64,000 bases of DNA from Janthinobacterium violaceinigrum (lineage in GTDB: Bacteria > Pseudomonadota > Gammaproteobacteria > Burkholderiales > Burkholderiaceae_D), in assembly GCF_009208555.1 (NCBI RefSeq), contig NZ_WFLI01000026.1, positions 25,355-89,354 on the forward strand, in the 5' to 3' direction. The translations under genes and the position numbers were made by a program. This document shows, piece after piece, positions 28,361 through 36,929 of the stretch. Positions within the stretch are counted from its first letter, which is position 1; each line of letters opens with the position of its first letter. Under the pieces are notes generated by a model. That model saw only the letters and a program-made list of their open reading frames with translations. It made no database searches and was not told the origin of the DNA.

Positions 28361-29025
28361 GCGCCATGAACGGCAACATGCGGCCGATCCGCGTGATGCT
28401 GGTGGACGACCATCCCGTGGTGCGCACGGGCTACCGCCGCCTGCTGGAACAGGGCGGCGACATCGCCGTCGTGGCCGAGGCGGGCAATGGCGAAACGGCG
28501 TATGGCTTGTACCAGGAGCAGGCGCCCGACGTCTGCGTGACGGATTTGTCCATGCCCGGCATCGGCGGCCTGGAATTGCTGCGCAAGCTGCTCGCGCGCG
28601 ATGCGGCTGCCCGCGTGCTGGTATTCAGCATGCACGACACGCCGCAGCTGATCGCGCGCGCGTTTGACGGCGGCGCCTGCGGCTTCGTCAGCAAGCAAGC
28701 CGACCCGGAACACCTGGTCGACGCCGTGCGCGCCGCCCACGCGGGCCGGCGCTACCTGGACCCGCACAGCGCGCCCGGCGTGCTGCAGGGCGCAGCCAGC
28801 GCGGAAGCGCAGCGCTTGAGCAGCCTGAGCCAGCGTGAATTCGAAATCTTCCGCCTGCTGGCCGAAGGCCGCAGCGCCGCCGACTGCGCCCGCCTGCTGC
28901 ACGTGAGCAGCAAGACGGTGGCCAACCACCAGACCTGCATCAAGGAAAAGCTCGACGTGCCCGGCCCCGCCGCCCTCGTCCACCTGGCGCTGCGCAACAG
29001 CATCATCGAGCAGCGCCAGCCCTGA
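28357..29025 (+). CDS. LuxR/NarL-family response regulator
   Basis: A 222-residue regulator. The start overlaps the kinase stop as ATGA, indicating translational coupling and a cognate pair. The receiver domain spans residues 10-130 with acidic pocket Asp17/Asp18, phosphoacceptor Asp63 (VTDLSMPG) and the later FSMHD and KQAD elements. A LuxR helix-turn-helix covers about 155-215 (LSQREFEIFRLLAEGRSAADCARLLHVSSKTVANH). Targets are unknown. It ends four bases from the stop codon of the convergent TonB receptor, with no terminator between, so transcripts of the two probably overlap. Confidence 0.93.
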   Translation: MSAMNGNMRPIRVMLVDDHPVVRTGYRRLLEQGGDIAVVAEAGNGETAYGLYQEQAPDVCVTDLSMPGIGGLELLRKLLARDAAARVLVFSMHDTPQLIARAFDGGACGFVSKQADPEHLVDAVRAAHAGRRYLDPHSAPGVLQGAASAEAQRLSSLSQREFEIFRLLAEGRSAADCARLLHVSSKTVANHQTCIKEKLDVPGPAALVHLALRNSIIEQRQP

Positions 29026-29029
29026 CCCG

Positions 29030-31528
29030 TTAAAACGCGTAACGCACGCCCACATTCACGCTGCGCGGCGCGCCTGCCGCATAGAACGTCGCGTTGACCA
29101 TCGGATAGTCGCCATTCACGGCGGGCAGCGGGCGGGCGGCGAAATTGCCGTTGGCATCGAACCCCGTCGCGCCCAGCTGGGCCGCCGTCGCGTACTTGCG
29201 GTCGAACAAGTTATTTACTTGGGCAAATACGCTGAGGCGGGGCGTCAGCTGGTACTTGCCGTTCAGCTCGACCACGGCGTAGCCGGCGCTCTTGCCCGGC
29301 CCCAGGTAGGACGGGCCGCCCGCCTGGTGGCCATTGTTTTCATTGCCGCGCGCGTAGGCGCTCGACACGGCCGTCATGGCCAGGCCCACCGTCCAGTCGC
29401 GTCCGCCCTCGTAATCCACGTGCGCCTTCAGGATATGGCTGGGCGTCAGGGGAATGCGGTTACCAGGCATGATGACGATATTGCCTTCCAGGCCGGGCGC
29501 CGCCGCATCGCTGCTGCTGTTGGCGCTGCCGTTGACCACTTCGCGGCTTTGATACGTGGCCTGCAGCCACGTGTAGTTGACGCCGAAGTCCAGCGCGCCC
29601 GCCTTGCCATCAAGCGCCAGTTCCACGCCCTGGTGCCGCGTCTTGCCGAAATTCTTGAAGTAGCCGAAACCCGCCTGGTTGTCGGCCACGAACAGGATGT
29701 CGTCGTGGTTTTCTGCGCGGAATACGCCCGCGCTCCAACGGGCCACGCTGGCGAACGTGCCGCGCACGCCCGCTTCCCACGTCTTCGTCACCACCTGCTT
29801 CAAGGGCGGGTCGCCCGCCATGGCGTTGGGCAGGCGGCACGGGTTTTCCGGGTCGGCGCAACCGAGTTCGATGGCCGTCGGCGTGCGGCTGCCTTCGTTG
29901 TAGCCGAGGTAGGCGCTCACGCCTGCGGCTGGCGCATAGGCCAGGCCGATGGCGGGATTGAAGCGGCTGAAACGGTGGTCGCCATCGAGCGAGCCGCCGC
30001 CGCCGCCGGGCGTGATGGCGTCGCGGTTGCGCACGGTGCTGCGGTTGTAGCGGCCCGAGACGGTCAAGGTCAGATCTTGAGTGAACGCCATGCTGTCGCT
30101 CGCATACACGCTCCACGTACGCATGCGCCCGCTCAAGTCGACCCGGTTGTCCACGGGCGTGCCATCGTCATCGATTTCCGTGCCGTCGGCAAAGAAGTTC
30201 ACGGGCGTGATGCTGCGGTCCGGATTCAGATAGCCGAACTGGCTGGTCTGGCGGAACGTGGCGTGGCTCACGTCGTAGGCGGCACCGGCCGTGACCGTAT
30301 GGCGCACTCCCGCCACGTCGGCCAGCGCGGTGAACTGGCCCGAAAACCCATAGTTTTCCTGCTGCGTATGGCTGCGGTTGATCATGCCGTTGCATTTTTC
30401 GGCCGGCTCATCGTTCAGCAGCACGTTGGCGATGCAGCGCCATTTGGGGAAAGGCGTGTTGGACGCGTTCGCCCCGCTGGCGGGAAAGCCCGTGTAGCCG
30501 GCCGCCGCCAGCGCCGCGCGCTCGGCCGCGCCGGGCTGGTAGACGGACTGGTCGAGCGACTCGTCGTTCAGGTCGCCGTTAAACGTGTGCGTGTCGATCT
30601 TGCGGTAATACACATTGCCGGACAATAGCAAGGCCGTGCTGGCCTGGTGCTTGCCCGTCACGTTCAACAGGGTCGACTTGTTTTCCGTCAAGTCCGGCTT
30701 GGTGTAGACGCTGCGGTAATCGCGCGCCAGCATGCGCTGTTCCTGCAAGCCATTGCCCGTCAGCGCATTGTCCGCGTGGGACACGGTGGCGGCAATGTCC
30801 GTGCGCGCATCGCCCCAGCCCAGCTTGCCAAACACCTGGCGCACGTCGGACGGCGAATCGTCGCGCCAGCCCTCTTCCTTGAAACGGTTGCCCGTCACGT
30901 ACCAGTGCCAGCCCTGCGCATTGCTGCCGCCATGCTCGGCCTCCACGGCGCGGCGCTGGTGCGAACCCAGGCGCGCCTCGATGGCGGTGCCGGGACTGCT
31001 GCGGCCATCCTTGGTCTGCAGGGCCAGCGCGCCGCCCAGGGTGTTCAGGCCGAACAGGGGATTCGAGCCCGGCATCAGGGTCAGCGACCCGATGGCCATG
31101 CGCGGGATCAGGTCCCAGCTGACGACGTCGCCGAACGGCTGGTTCAGTCGCATGCCGTCGAGGTAGACGGACAGGCCCTGGGGCGTGCCAAGCAAGGGCG
31201 AGGCCGTGTAGCCGCGGTAGCTGACGTCGGGCTGGAACGGATTGTTCTGCACCTCGTTCACATACACGCTGCCCAGGTTGCGGCGCAGGAAAGCGGAAAT
31301 GTCGAGCGCGCCGCTGCGGGCGATCTGCTGCGCGCTGGCCGTCTGCACGGGCGCGGCCAGGGTATCGCGCGGCTGCTCCACGGTGGGCAGCGGCATGCTG
31401 CCCGTAATGATGACGGTGGGCAAGTCGCCCGAAGCGGCCAGGTGCGCGTCCAGGCTGGCGGCAGCCGGTTCGGCGGCCTGCGCCTGGCACAGTGCCATGG
31501 CGGCGGCCGCAAATAAAGTCAGTTTCAT
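29030..31528 (-). CDS. TonB-dependent outer-membrane receptor
   Basis: An 832-residue precursor from the ATG at 31528 (GGGGA upstream), with a signal peptide ending near AQAAEP. The plug domain (about 40-160) contains ISAFLRRNLGSVYVNEVQNNP, SYRGYTASPLLGTPQGLSVYLDGMRLNQPFGD and the LFGLNTLGGALALQTKDG stretch. A 22-strand barrel with typical outer-loop insertions follows, ending NVGVRYAF with the C-terminal aromatic needed for Bam insertion. Ligand not identifiable: no siderophore or sugar genes adjoin it and no Fur box is evident. An inverted repeat upstream may be an operator. It lies 97 bases downstream of an Lrp gene on the same strand. Confidence 0.92.
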   Translation of the reverse strand: MKLTLFAAAAMALCQAQAAEPAAASLDAHLAASGDLPTVIITGSMPLPTVEQPRDTLAAPVQTASAQQIARSGALDISAFLRRNLGSVYVNEVQNNPFQPDVSYRGYTASPLLGTPQGLSVYLDGMRLNQPFGDVVSWDLIPRMAIGSLTLMPGSNPLFGLNTLGGALALQTKDGRSSPGTAIEARLGSHQRRAVEAEHGGSNAQGWHWYVTGNRFKEEGWRDDSPSDVRQVFGKLGWGDARTDIAATVSHADNALTGNGLQEQRMLARDYRSVYTKPDLTENKSTLLNVTGKHQASTALLLSGNVYYRKIDTHTFNGDLNDESLDQSVYQPGAAERAALAAAGYTGFPASGANASNTPFPKWRCIANVLLNDEPAEKCNGMINRSHTQQENYGFSGQFTALADVAGVRHTVTAGAAYDVSHATFRQTSQFGYLNPDRSITPVNFFADGTEIDDDGTPVDNRVDLSGRMRTWSVYASDSMAFTQDLTLTVSGRYNRSTVRNRDAITPGGGGGSLDGDHRFSRFNPAIGLAYAPAAGVSAYLGYNEGSRTPTAIELGCADPENPCRLPNAMAGDPPLKQVVTKTWEAGVRGTFASVARWSAGVFRAENHDDILFVADNQAGFGYFKNFGKTRHQGVELALDGKAGALDFGVNYTWLQATYQSREVVNGSANSSSDAAAPGLEGNIVIMPGNRIPLTPSHILKAHVDYEGGRDWTVGLAMTAVSSAYARGNENNGHQAGGPSYLGPGKSAGYAVVELNGKYQLTPRLSVFAQVNNLFDRKYATAAQLGATGFDANGNFAARPLPAVNGDYPMVNATFYAAGAPRSVNVGVRYAF

Positions 31529-31563
31529 GCTGGTCCCCAGTGGTTTTATCGTGGTTTTTATTA

Positions 31564-31581
31564 CTGTCCAGTATCGGACAG
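31564..31581. promoter_or_regulatory. Inverted repeat upstream of the TonB receptor
   Basis: CTGTCC-AGTATC-GGACAG, six-base arms around six bases, lies 36 bases before the receptor start where a promoter would be. It may be an operator; the binding protein is unknown. Confidence 0.35.
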
Positions 31582-31625
31582 CCACCGGGTGATGGACTAG
31601 GGAAAAACTCCCGCCGTGCGGGGGA

Positions 31626-32087
31626 CTAGCGTTGCAAGGGCAAATAACTCTGTTTGAGCTGGCGCAAGACAAAGCTCGATTTGCTGTGGCGGATGCCGGG
31701 AATTTTATACAGGCGCTCGCGCAGCAGGCGTTCGTAGTCGCGCGTGTCGCTCACGGCGATGCGCAGGTAGTAATCGTAGTCGCCGGAGACGAGAAACGCT
31801 TCCAGCACTTCCGGGATCATGGCCAGCGCGTGGCCGAACTCGAACAGCGCCTGGTCGGAATGGTCGTCCAGGGTCACTTGCACGATGACGGTATCGGCCA
31901 GTCCCACCTTGGCCGCGTTGACGTTCACCGTGTAGCCCTCGATGACGCCATCGTCTTCCATGCGCTTGATGCGCGCCCAGCACGGCGACGACGTCAGGCC
32001 CACCTTGGCGCTCAGGTCATGCAGGCTGATGCGGGCATCCTGCTGCAGGGCAGTCAGGATGGCGAGGTCGAATTTATCCAGTTTCAT
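31626..32087 (-). CDS. Lrp/AsnC-family transcriptional regulator
   Basis: A 153-residue protein with an N-terminal helix-turn-helix (LDKFDLAILTALQQDARISLHDLSAKVGLTSSPCWARIKRMEDDGVI) and a C-terminal RAM ligand-binding domain (VIVQVTLDDHS...FLVSGDYDYYLRIAVSDTRDYERLL). These proteins form octamers and sense amino acids. It is divergent from the acetolactate synthase gene, which is probably its target since that enzyme feeds branched-chain amino acid synthesis. A 97-base gap separates it from the TonB receptor downstream. Confidence 0.93.
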   Translation of the reverse strand: MKLDKFDLAILTALQQDARISLHDLSAKVGLTSSPCWARIKRMEDDGVIEGYTVNVNAAKVGLADTVIVQVTLDDHSDQALFEFGHALAMIPEVLEAFLVSGDYDYYLRIAVSDTRDYERLLRERLYKIPGIRHSKSSFVLRQLKQSYLPLQR

Positions 32088-32108
32088 TCTGCTTTTCCCT
32101 ATTATTTC

Positions 32109-32121
32109 AGCAAATTTTGCT
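32109..32121. promoter_or_regulatory. AT-rich palindrome in the Lrp/acetolactate synthase divergent region
   Basis: AGCAAATTTTGCT is a 13-base near-perfect palindrome with an A/T centre, 21 bases before the Lrp start and in an AT-rich patch. It fits the loose character of Lrp-family sites. A second inverted repeat, TTTTCTGC/GCAGAAAA at 32156-32179, lies in the acetolactate synthase leader. Confidence 0.4.
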
Positions 32122-32186
32122 TAAATATGCATTTTATACGAGAAAACCAGCAGCCTTTTCTGCGCCAGCAAGCAGAAAATAGGCAC

Positions 32187-33953
32187 ATGAAACCCGATCC
32201 CGCTCCCCTCCTCGCCCCGCCCTCCGACACCGCCGCGCCACGCAATGGCGCCAGCGTCCTGATCGACACCCTGCTGGCGCTGGGCGTCGATACCGTCTTC
32301 GGCTATCCGGGCGGCGCCGTGCTGCCCCTGTACGACGCGCTGCATGCCCAGCCCCGTCTGCGCCATGTGCTGGTGCGCCACGAACAGGCAGCCGTGCACG
32401 CGGCCGAAGGCTATGCGCGCAGCACGGGACGGCCCGGCGTCGTCTTCGTCACGTCCGGCCCCGGCATGAGCAATACCACCACGGGCTTGCTCGACGCCCT
32501 GTGCGATTCGGTGCCCGTCATCTGCATCAGCGGCCAGGTGGCCACCACCAGCATCGGCACGAACGCCTTCCAGGAATGCGACGCGCTGGGCATTTCGCGC
32601 CCCGTCACCAAGTGGAACCGGCAAATCCGGTCGGCCGAGGACACGGCGGCCGTCGTGCACGAAGCGCACGCGCAAGCCACGCAGGGCCGGCCCGGCCCCG
32701 TGCTGGTCGATTTCCCCAAGGATATGCAACTGGCGCCCGTCACGCAGCACACGCCGCTGCCGCCCGCCGCCACAACCCCTGCCGCGCCCCTGCCGCAGCT
32801 CGCCGACCTGGAACGGGCCGCCAGCCTGATCGCCGGCGCGCGCCAGCCCGTGTTCTATGGCGGCGGGGGACTCGTCAATTCCGGCCTCGATGCCTGCGCC
32901 GCATTTGGGCAGCTGGTCAAGCTGGCGGCCGCGCCCTGCACCTTGACCCTGCTGGGCCTGGGCGCCTTTCCCGCCGCGCACCCTGCCTTCCTGGGCATGC
33001 TGGGCATGCACGGCACGCTGGAAGCGAACCTGGCCATGCACCATGCGGACCTGGTCGTCTGCGTGGGCGCCCGCTTCGACGACCGGGTGACGGGCCGCCT
33101 GGATGCCTTCTGCCCCGGCGCGAAAATCATCCACGTCGATATCGATCCGGCGTCCATACACAAGGTGGTGCGCGCCGACGTGGCCCTGCGCGGCGATTGC
33201 GCGCCCGTGCTGGCCGCCTTGCTGGCGCAGCTGCGCGGACGCCTGCTGGCGGACCGCCAGCCGTGGTGGCAGCGCATCGACGGCTGGCGCGCGCAGGACA
33301 GCCTGGCGTTCGACGACACGCCGCAGGTGATCGCGCCGCAGGCGCTGATGCGGCGCCTGCAGGTGGCGCTGGACAGTATGGATGGCGGCGACGCCATCGT
33401 CTCCACCGACGTGGGCCAGCACCAGATGTGGGCGGCGCAGCACTTGCGCTTCGCGCAGCCGCGCCGCTGGCTGACCTCGGGCGGCGCCGGCACCATGGGG
33501 TATGGCTTGCCGGCCGCCATCGGCGCGCAGGTCGCCCATCCCCACAAGCGCGTCGTGTGCGTCAGCGGCGACGCCTCGATTCTGATGAATATCCAGGAAC
33601 TGGCCACCGCCGTGCAGCACCGCCTGCCCGTGAAAGTGGTGCTGTCGAACAATGGCTACATGGGCATGGTGCGCCAGTGGCAAGAACTCATCCATGGCGG
33701 GCGCTACAGCCACAGCTACACGGAAGCGCTGCCCGATTTCGTCGCGCTGGCACGCGCGTTCGGCTGGCAGGCGCACACGGTGAGCCGGCGCGAGGAACTC
33801 GACGCAGCGCTGGCGGCCTGCCTGGCATCCGAGGGGCCCTACTTCCTCGACGTGCGCGTGCATGGCGCGGAAAACTGCTTCCCCATGCTGGCGCCCGGCG
33901 CGGGCCACCATGAGGTGACCTTATCCAAAGGAAATGTGTACAGCGAACGGTAG
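32187..33953 (+). CDS. ilvB: Acetolactate synthase (acetohydroxyacid synthase) large subunit
   Basis: A 588-residue thiamine-diphosphate enzyme. The catalytic Glu66 is in VRHEQAAVHAAEGYAR. The FAD/AHAS motif is GARFDDRVTG and the ThDP-Mg motif is GDASILMNIQELATA...LSNNGYMGMVRQWQ. It condenses two pyruvates, or pyruvate with 2-oxobutyrate, as the first step of valine/leucine/isoleucine synthesis. No small regulatory subunit (ilvN/ilvH) or ilvC adjoins it, so it is probably a second, stand-alone isozyme controlled by the divergent Lrp regulator. A hairpin-forming repeat lies just before the ribosome-binding region. Presence of the FAD motif argues against a catabolic AlsS type. Confidence 0.9.
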   Translation: MKPDPAPLLAPPSDTAAPRNGASVLIDTLLALGVDTVFGYPGGAVLPLYDALHAQPRLRHVLVRHEQAAVHAAEGYARSTGRPGVVFVTSGPGMSNTTTGLLDALCDSVPVICISGQVATTSIGTNAFQECDALGISRPVTKWNRQIRSAEDTAAVVHEAHAQATQGRPGPVLVDFPKDMQLAPVTQHTPLPPAATTPAAPLPQLADLERAASLIAGARQPVFYGGGGLVNSGLDACAAFGQLVKLAAAPCTLTLLGLGAFPAAHPAFLGMLGMHGTLEANLAMHHADLVVCVGARFDDRVTGRLDAFCPGAKIIHVDIDPASIHKVVRADVALRGDCAPVLAALLAQLRGRLLADRQPWWQRIDGWRAQDSLAFDDTPQVIAPQALMRRLQVALDSMDGGDAIVSTDVGQHQMWAAQHLRFAQPRRWLTSGGAGTMGYGLPAAIGAQVAHPHKRVVCVSGDASILMNIQELATAVQHRLPVKVVLSNNGYMGMVRQWQELIHGGRYSHSYTEALPDFVALARAFGWQAHTVSRREELDAALAACLASEGPYFLDVRVHGAENCFPMLAPGAGHHEVTLSKGNVYSER

Positions 33954-33993
33954 GTCGGATTACGCGAGGCGAGGCCGCGCTAATCCGACCTAC
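33950..33993. repeat. GTAGGTCGGATTA palindrome spanning both convergent stop codons
   Basis: GTAGGTCGGATTA (33950-33962) and its exact complement (33981-33993) flank 18 GC-rich bases. The TAG in the left arm (33951-33953) is the acetolactate synthase stop and the mirror TAG in the right arm (33990-33992) is the AraC gene stop. Similar palindromes are dispersed in many proteobacteria. Confidence 0.85.
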
Positions 33994-34853
33994 GTCCAGA
34001 TCCTGTAGATCCAGTAGCTCTCGTCGTCGCGGATGGCGCGCGCCAGCTCGGTAGGACTCAAGCCCGTGATTTCGCGCGTCTCGCGGCAGAAATGGGCCTG
34101 GTCGGCGTAACCGCCGCTGGCGGCGATATCGGACCAGGACACCGTGCCTTGCAGGATGGCGCCACGCTCGTCGAGAAACAGCTGTTCCGCGCGGCGCATG
34201 CGGCGCAAGGTGCGCATGGGCTGGCCGGCCCATGCCTTGATGCGGCGCTCGATATTGCGCGCGCCGCTGGCCAGGCCCGTCGATGCCGCCTGCACGCCCA
34301 GGCGGCGCACCCAGTCCTGCACGGCGCCGGCCGGATGGTCGCCGCTCTTGCGCGCCGCCTGCCAGCGCGGGGCCAGGAAATCTTCCACCAGGCGCATGCG
34401 GACGTCATCATCGGGCGCGGCCAGCACGGCGTCCGACAGGGCCAGCCAGTCGGCGCCAAACACGGCATCGAGCGGGCGGAACTGGTCCAGCAAGGCATCC
34501 ATCGATACGCCCGTCAACGCATGCAGGGCGGCCGGGTAAAACATCACGACAAACGTGTGCACGGGGCCGGGGTTATAGCTGACCAGCGGATACGAACGGG
34601 GGCCGCCGAACAGCGCGGGCGGCATGCGCACGTCCGGCAGCGACAGGCCCGGCGCGGCCGCTTCCACCTCGCCCGCGACGGTCCAGATGATGCTGCACAT
34701 GGGCACGGCAGGAAAGCGGTTCAGGCGCTGGGACGACGGCAAGGGCGCGCAGCCCATGGTGTTGCGCACGAGCATGGCCCGCACGCAGGAGGCGAGCGCG
34801 GTGCGCGGCGCGATCAGGCGCGTGACGGGTGCGGGAGTCGGTGTGGAAGCCAT
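33990..34853 (-). CDS. AraC-family transcriptional regulator
   Basis: A 287-residue protein from the ATG at 34853; a second in-frame ATG nine bases upstream is equally possible. The N-terminal half is a ligand-sensing domain without a recognisable family. The C-terminal AraC DNA-binding domain covers about residues 185-285: a first helix-turn-helix in RRIKAWAGQPMRTLRRMRRAEQLF and a second in SWSDIAASGGYADQAHFCRETREITGLSPTEL. It is divergent from the cytochrome P450 with about 135 bases between, so it probably controls that gene. Its stop codon is embedded in the shared palindrome at its 3' end. Confidence 0.87.
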   Translation of the reverse strand: MASTPTPAPVTRLIAPRTALASCVRAMLVRNTMGCAPLPSSQRLNRFPAVPMCSIIWTVAGEVEAAAPGLSLPDVRMPPALFGGPRSYPLVSYNPGPVHTFVVMFYPAALHALTGVSMDALLDQFRPLDAVFGADWLALSDAVLAAPDDDVRMRLVEDFLAPRWQAARKSGDHPAGAVQDWVRRLGVQAASTGLASGARNIERRIKAWAGQPMRTLRRMRRAEQLFLDERGAILQGTVSWSDIAASGGYADQAHFCRETREITGLSPTELARAIRDDESYWIYRIWT

Positions 34854-34989
34854 GGCGGCCATTGTAGCGGGATTTTTTTGCTGCGCCACGCTGTCGTAAA
34901 CGTTCAATACACGGGGACCGCAAGCGCGTAGAGTACGGTTATTGTTGCAAGCAATCCTCATACTTTCACCGTATCGACAGGAGATGTTC

Positions 34990-36432
34990 ATGCCGCCACT
35001 CGACCACGCCGCCGCGCCCGCCATCGCGCGGCCCTTGCGCCAGATCCGCCGCCTGCCGGGGCCGTTCGCCCTGCCCATCGTCGGCAACAGCCTGCAGATC
35101 AAGCTCACGCGCATCCACCGCGACGTGGAAGAGTGGGTACAGCGCTACGGTCCCTTCATGCGCGCCTGGTTCGGCCGCACCCTGGTGCTGGTGGTGGCCG
35201 ACAGCGAGGCCGTCGGCGCCGTGCTGCGCGACCGGCCCGACGGTTTCCGCCGCCCCCTGAGCAGCTCCGTCGTCTCCGACGAAATGGGCGGCGTGCCCGG
35301 CCTGTTCCTGGCCGAGGGCACGGAGTGGCGCAACCAGCGCCGCATGGTCATGGCCGGCATGGCGCCCGGCGCCATCAAGGCGTATTTCCCCGCGCTGGTG
35401 ACGGTGGCCCAGCGCCTGCAGCGGCGCTGGCATCTTGCCGCCACGCAAGGCCAGGCCATCGACCTCGATGGCGACCTGAAACGCTACACGGTCGACATCA
35501 TCGCCGGCCTGGCCTTCGGCACGGAAGTCAACACGCTCGAATCGGGCGAGGACGTGATCCAGCGCCACATGGATGACATCCTGCCCGCCGTGGCGCGGCG
35601 CAGCCTGTCCATGTTCCCGTACTGGCGCTACGTGAAACTGCCCGTCGACCGGCGCCTGGACCGCGACGTGGCGGCCCTGTCCGCCGCCGTGGCCGGCCTG
35701 GTGCAGCAGGCGCGCACGCGCATGGCGCACGACCCGGCACGGCGCGAGCGTCCGCCCAACCTGCTCGAAGCGATGATCGCCGCCGCCGACCTGGAAGGCA
35801 GCGGCGTGAGCGACCGCAACGTGGCCGGCAATGTGCTGACCATGCTGCTGGCCGGCGAAGACACGACGGCCAACACGGTGTCCTGGATGATCTATCTGTT
35901 GCAGCGCCATCCGCATACCCTGGCCCGGGCGCGCGAAGAAGTGCGGCGCGTGGCGCCCGACGCGGCCCGCTTCACGATCGAGCAGATGGATAGCCTCGAC
36001 TACCTGGGCGCGTGCGCCAGCGAAGCCATGCGCCTGAAACCCGTGGCGCCGTTCCTGCCCGTGGAGGCGCTGCGCGACACGGTGATCGGCGATATCGCCG
36101 TGCCGGCCGGCACATTGGTGTGGTGCGTGATGCGCCACGACACGGTGTCCGATGCGCACTTTCCCGACGCGCAGGCGTTCCAGCCCGAACGCTGGCTGGC
36201 CGAGGGCGGCGAGGCAAACAACAAGCGCGCGTCGATGCCCTTCGGCGCCGGCTTGCGCACGTGCCCGGGCCGCTATCTGGCCTTGTTGGAAATCAAGATC
36301 GCCATGGCCATGCTGCTGGGCAGCTTCGACATCGCCGGCGTCGACACGCCCGATGGCGGCGAGGCGCAGGAACTGATGGGGTTTGTCATGTCGCCCATCG
36401 GCTTGACGATGCGCCTTGCGCGGCCGCAGTGA
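34990..36432 (+). CDS. Cytochrome P450 monooxygenase
   Basis: A 480-residue protein. The ATG at 34990 is chosen because AGGAG lies at proper spacing (6 bases); an ATG six bases earlier would overlap the ribosome-binding site. The I-helix oxygen-activating motif is AGEDTTANT (starting near residue 288), the K-helix ExxR is EAMR, the meander PERW is present (FQPERWLAEGG) and the haem-ligand loop is FGAGLRTCPGRY with Cys425. It has no membrane anchor, so it is soluble. No ferredoxin or reductase gene adjoins it, so it must borrow electron carriers. Substrate unknown; the AraC regulator divergent from it may sense it. Confidence 0.93.
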   Translation: MPPLDHAAAPAIARPLRQIRRLPGPFALPIVGNSLQIKLTRIHRDVEEWVQRYGPFMRAWFGRTLVLVVADSEAVGAVLRDRPDGFRRPLSSSVVSDEMGGVPGLFLAEGTEWRNQRRMVMAGMAPGAIKAYFPALVTVAQRLQRRWHLAATQGQAIDLDGDLKRYTVDIIAGLAFGTEVNTLESGEDVIQRHMDDILPAVARRSLSMFPYWRYVKLPVDRRLDRDVAALSAAVAGLVQQARTRMAHDPARRERPPNLLEAMIAAADLEGSGVSDRNVAGNVLTMLLAGEDTTANTVSWMIYLLQRHPHTLARAREEVRRVAPDAARFTIEQMDSLDYLGACASEAMRLKPVAPFLPVEALRDTVIGDIAVPAGTLVWCVMRHDTVSDAHFPDAQAFQPERWLAEGGEANNKRASMPFGAGLRTCPGRYLALLEIKIAMAMLLGSFDIAGVDTPDGGEAQELMGFVMSPIGLTMRLARPQ

Positions 36433-36467
36433 TACCATGGGGGAAATCCCATACACGTGACTCCCCC

Positions 36468-36929
36468 ATGACCATCCGCCTGGAATCGCCGCAGCAAGCC
36501 GACGTGCAAACCCTGATCGCCGAGCTTGATGCCTATCAACAAACCCTGTATCCGGCCGAGTGCGTCTACTCGCTGGACCTGGCATCGTTGCCGCCCGATA
36601 CCCTGCTGTTTGCCGTCGCCCGCGATGCGGCAGGCGCGGCGCGCGCCTGCGGCGCCATCGTCGTTACGCCCGATTTCGGCGAGCTCAAGCGCATGTACGT
36701 GCACCCGGACAGCCGTGGCCAGGGCCTGGCGAAACGCTTGCTGGCCTTGCTGGAAGAACAGGCGCTGGCGCGCGGCTGCCGCTTGCTGACCCTGGAAACG
36801 GGCATCCACCAGCCCGACGCCATCTCCCTGTACGCGCGCCACGGCTACCAGCGGCGGGGACCGTACGGCGACTATCCCGATGATCCGTTCAGTGTCTTCA
36901 TGGAAAAACCGTTGCAGGCGGCAGCATGA
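36468..36929 (+). CDS. GNAT-family N-acetyltransferase
   Basis: A 153-residue protein with the GNAT core: LKRMYVHPDSRGQGLAKRLLALLEEQA is motif A, with the acetyl-CoA pyrophosphate loop RGQGLA, and LETGIHQPDAISLYARHGYQRRGPYG is motif B. These enzymes transfer acetyl from acetyl-CoA to an amine; the substrate is unknown. Its stop overlaps the next start (ATGA), so it is translationally coupled to the MazG-like protein. It begins 35 bases after the P450 gene and may be co-transcribed with it. Confidence 0.9.
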   Translation: MTIRLESPQQADVQTLIAELDAYQQTLYPAECVYSLDLASLPPDTLLFAVARDAAGAARACGAIVVTPDFGELKRMYVHPDSRGQGLAKRLLALLEEQALARGCRLLTLETGIHQPDAISLYARHGYQRRGPYGDYPDDPFSVFMEKPLQAAA

